Origin: Bacteroidota bacterium
GTDB taxonomy: Bacteria; Bacteroidota; Bacteroidia; Chitinophagales; JADIYW01
Direction of reading: 5' to 3'
Length of the DNA: 64,000 nucleotides
Assembly: GCA_963169645.1 (NCBI GenBank)
Contig: CAUJCO010000013.1
Coordinates: 595,923-659,922 of the forward strand
The notes beneath the pieces were generated by a model. It did no database searches. It worked only from the letters and a program-made list of their open reading frames with translations, and was not told where the DNA came from. Both the position numbers and the translations under genes were made by a program. Positions 63,603 to 64,000 of the stretch are shown here, one piece after another; the stretch's first letter is position 1, and each line of letters begins with the position of its first letter.

Positions 63603-64000
63603 ATGAAAAATTCTATTTCTATAATTGCATCGTTGTTGTTCTTTTTTGTTGGAATGCAACAAGCTAAAGCAGTTTGTAATTTTACGATAGATAAAACATC
63701 GGTTTGTGCCGGCGAAGTGGTGACAATTCAATTGGCTCAGCCGTATGCGAAATATCACAATATCATTGTATATAAAGATGTTTATCCATTTGGAACAGTG
63801 GCAACCTCACCGGCTGATTACAGTGTATTATTGCCGTATGATGCAACAAAAGATAATATCATTAAAATTACATTTAGAGGTAGCGCAACCGCACAACAAT
63901 TCAGAATTTTATTAGCAGAAAGTAGTTCCGATTTAATGCCTATTCCTACTGTTCCTTGCGATGGTGGAAAGGTAATTACGGTAAATCCGTCACCCGATCC
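63603..64000 (+). CDS. Secreted protein, N-terminal part (truncated by window end)
   Basis: At least 132 residues of a protein running off the right edge. Signal peptide (MKNSISIIASLLFFFVGMQQ, cleavage near KAVC), then an Ig/PKD-like beta-rich start (CNFTIDKTSVCAGEVVTIQL), as found in large adhesin-like proteins that end in a type IX sorting domain. It follows the PorP/SprF-type gene by 15 bases, an arrangement often seen in Bacteroidota, so it may be a type IX substrate. Nothing of the C-terminus is visible. Confidence 0.75.
   Translation, partial: MKNSISIIASLLFFFVGMQQAKAVCNFTIDKTSVCAGEVVTIQLAQPYAKYHNIIVYKDVYPFGTVATSPADYSVLLPYDATKDNIIKITFRGSATAQQFRILLAESSSDLMPIPTVPCDGGKVITVNPSPD

Noticed and set aside
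1..64000. tRNA, rRNA, integrase or insertion-sequence remnants
   Set aside because: No tRNA-like cloverleaf, transposase motif or terminal inverted repeat pair was seen by eye; a dedicated search could still find short ones.

Overview
The window looks like a chromosomal segment of a low-GC, AT-rich member of the Bacteroidota, probably an environmental Chitinophagales/Sphingobacteriales-type lineage. The signs are recurrent TAnnTTTG promoter elements, a PorP/SprF-type outer-membrane protein, DUF5606 and DUF3943 family proteins, TPR-type histidine kinases, many short lipoproteins with lipobox cysteines, a split transketolase and a mevalonate-pathway gene group. I see no tRNA, rRNA, CRISPR array, insertion sequence or prophage. 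All functional calls rest on motifs read by eye.

Region by region. 1-2.3 kb: the 5' part of a copper P-type ATPase behind an AraC-type regulator that carries its own heavy-metal-associated domain. 2.3-5.7 kb: the fused B12 mutase IcmF, with a tandem repeat inserted in frame. 5.9-13.5 kb: transketolase N-half, oligoendopeptidase F, GcvT, an amino-acid permease, a lipoprotein-type intradiol dioxygenase and mannose-1-P guanylyltransferase. 13.6-19.2 kb: RecQ (with a terminator-like hairpin in its leader), a DUF3943 protein, and a Crp / ECF sigma / anti-sigma / Spy-like group. 19.2-26.5 kb: an accessory-looking carbohydrate operon (class III aminotransferase, FGGY kinase, class II aldolase, an aldolase paralogue lacking every metal ligand, secreted sulfatase) facing the transketolase C-half and DUF5606. 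A perfect FNR-type box lies in the divergent promoter region at its head.

26.7-34 kb: an SF2 helicase, a mevalonate-pathway trio (GHMP kinase, HMG-CoA reductase, type 2 IPP isomerase), a lipoprotein and a YgjP-type metalloprotease. 33.5-35.5 kb: MntR/DtxR-type regulator divergent from an Nramp transporter, with two palindromes between them. 35.5-43.6 kb: HemJ, TPR protein, beta-barrel protein, CoaX, an amidohydrolase, RlmN and small lipoproteins. 43.6-46.2 kb: a divergent LuxR-type response regulator and TPR histidine kinase. 46.3-50.1 kb: secreted proteins/lipoproteins (one gene frameshifted) and a sigma factor with a membrane partner. 50.1-52.9 kb: OxyR with Dps, AhpC and an AhpD-like protein. 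53-64 kb: DoxX, a SIMPL protein, Mfd, a CAP-domain protein, a membrane pyrophosphatase with a cysteine-rich tail, a secreted HMA protein, a PorP/SprF protein and the start of another secreted protein.

The most unusual items are the 19-25 kb operon with its paired active and metal-less aldolases under an FNR-like site, the cysteine-rich tail on the membrane pyrophosphatase, the metal-binding-domain fusion to the AraC regulator beside copA, and several genes whose -7 promoter element ends only 4-7 bases before a start codon (two of them TTG), suggesting leaderless transcripts.
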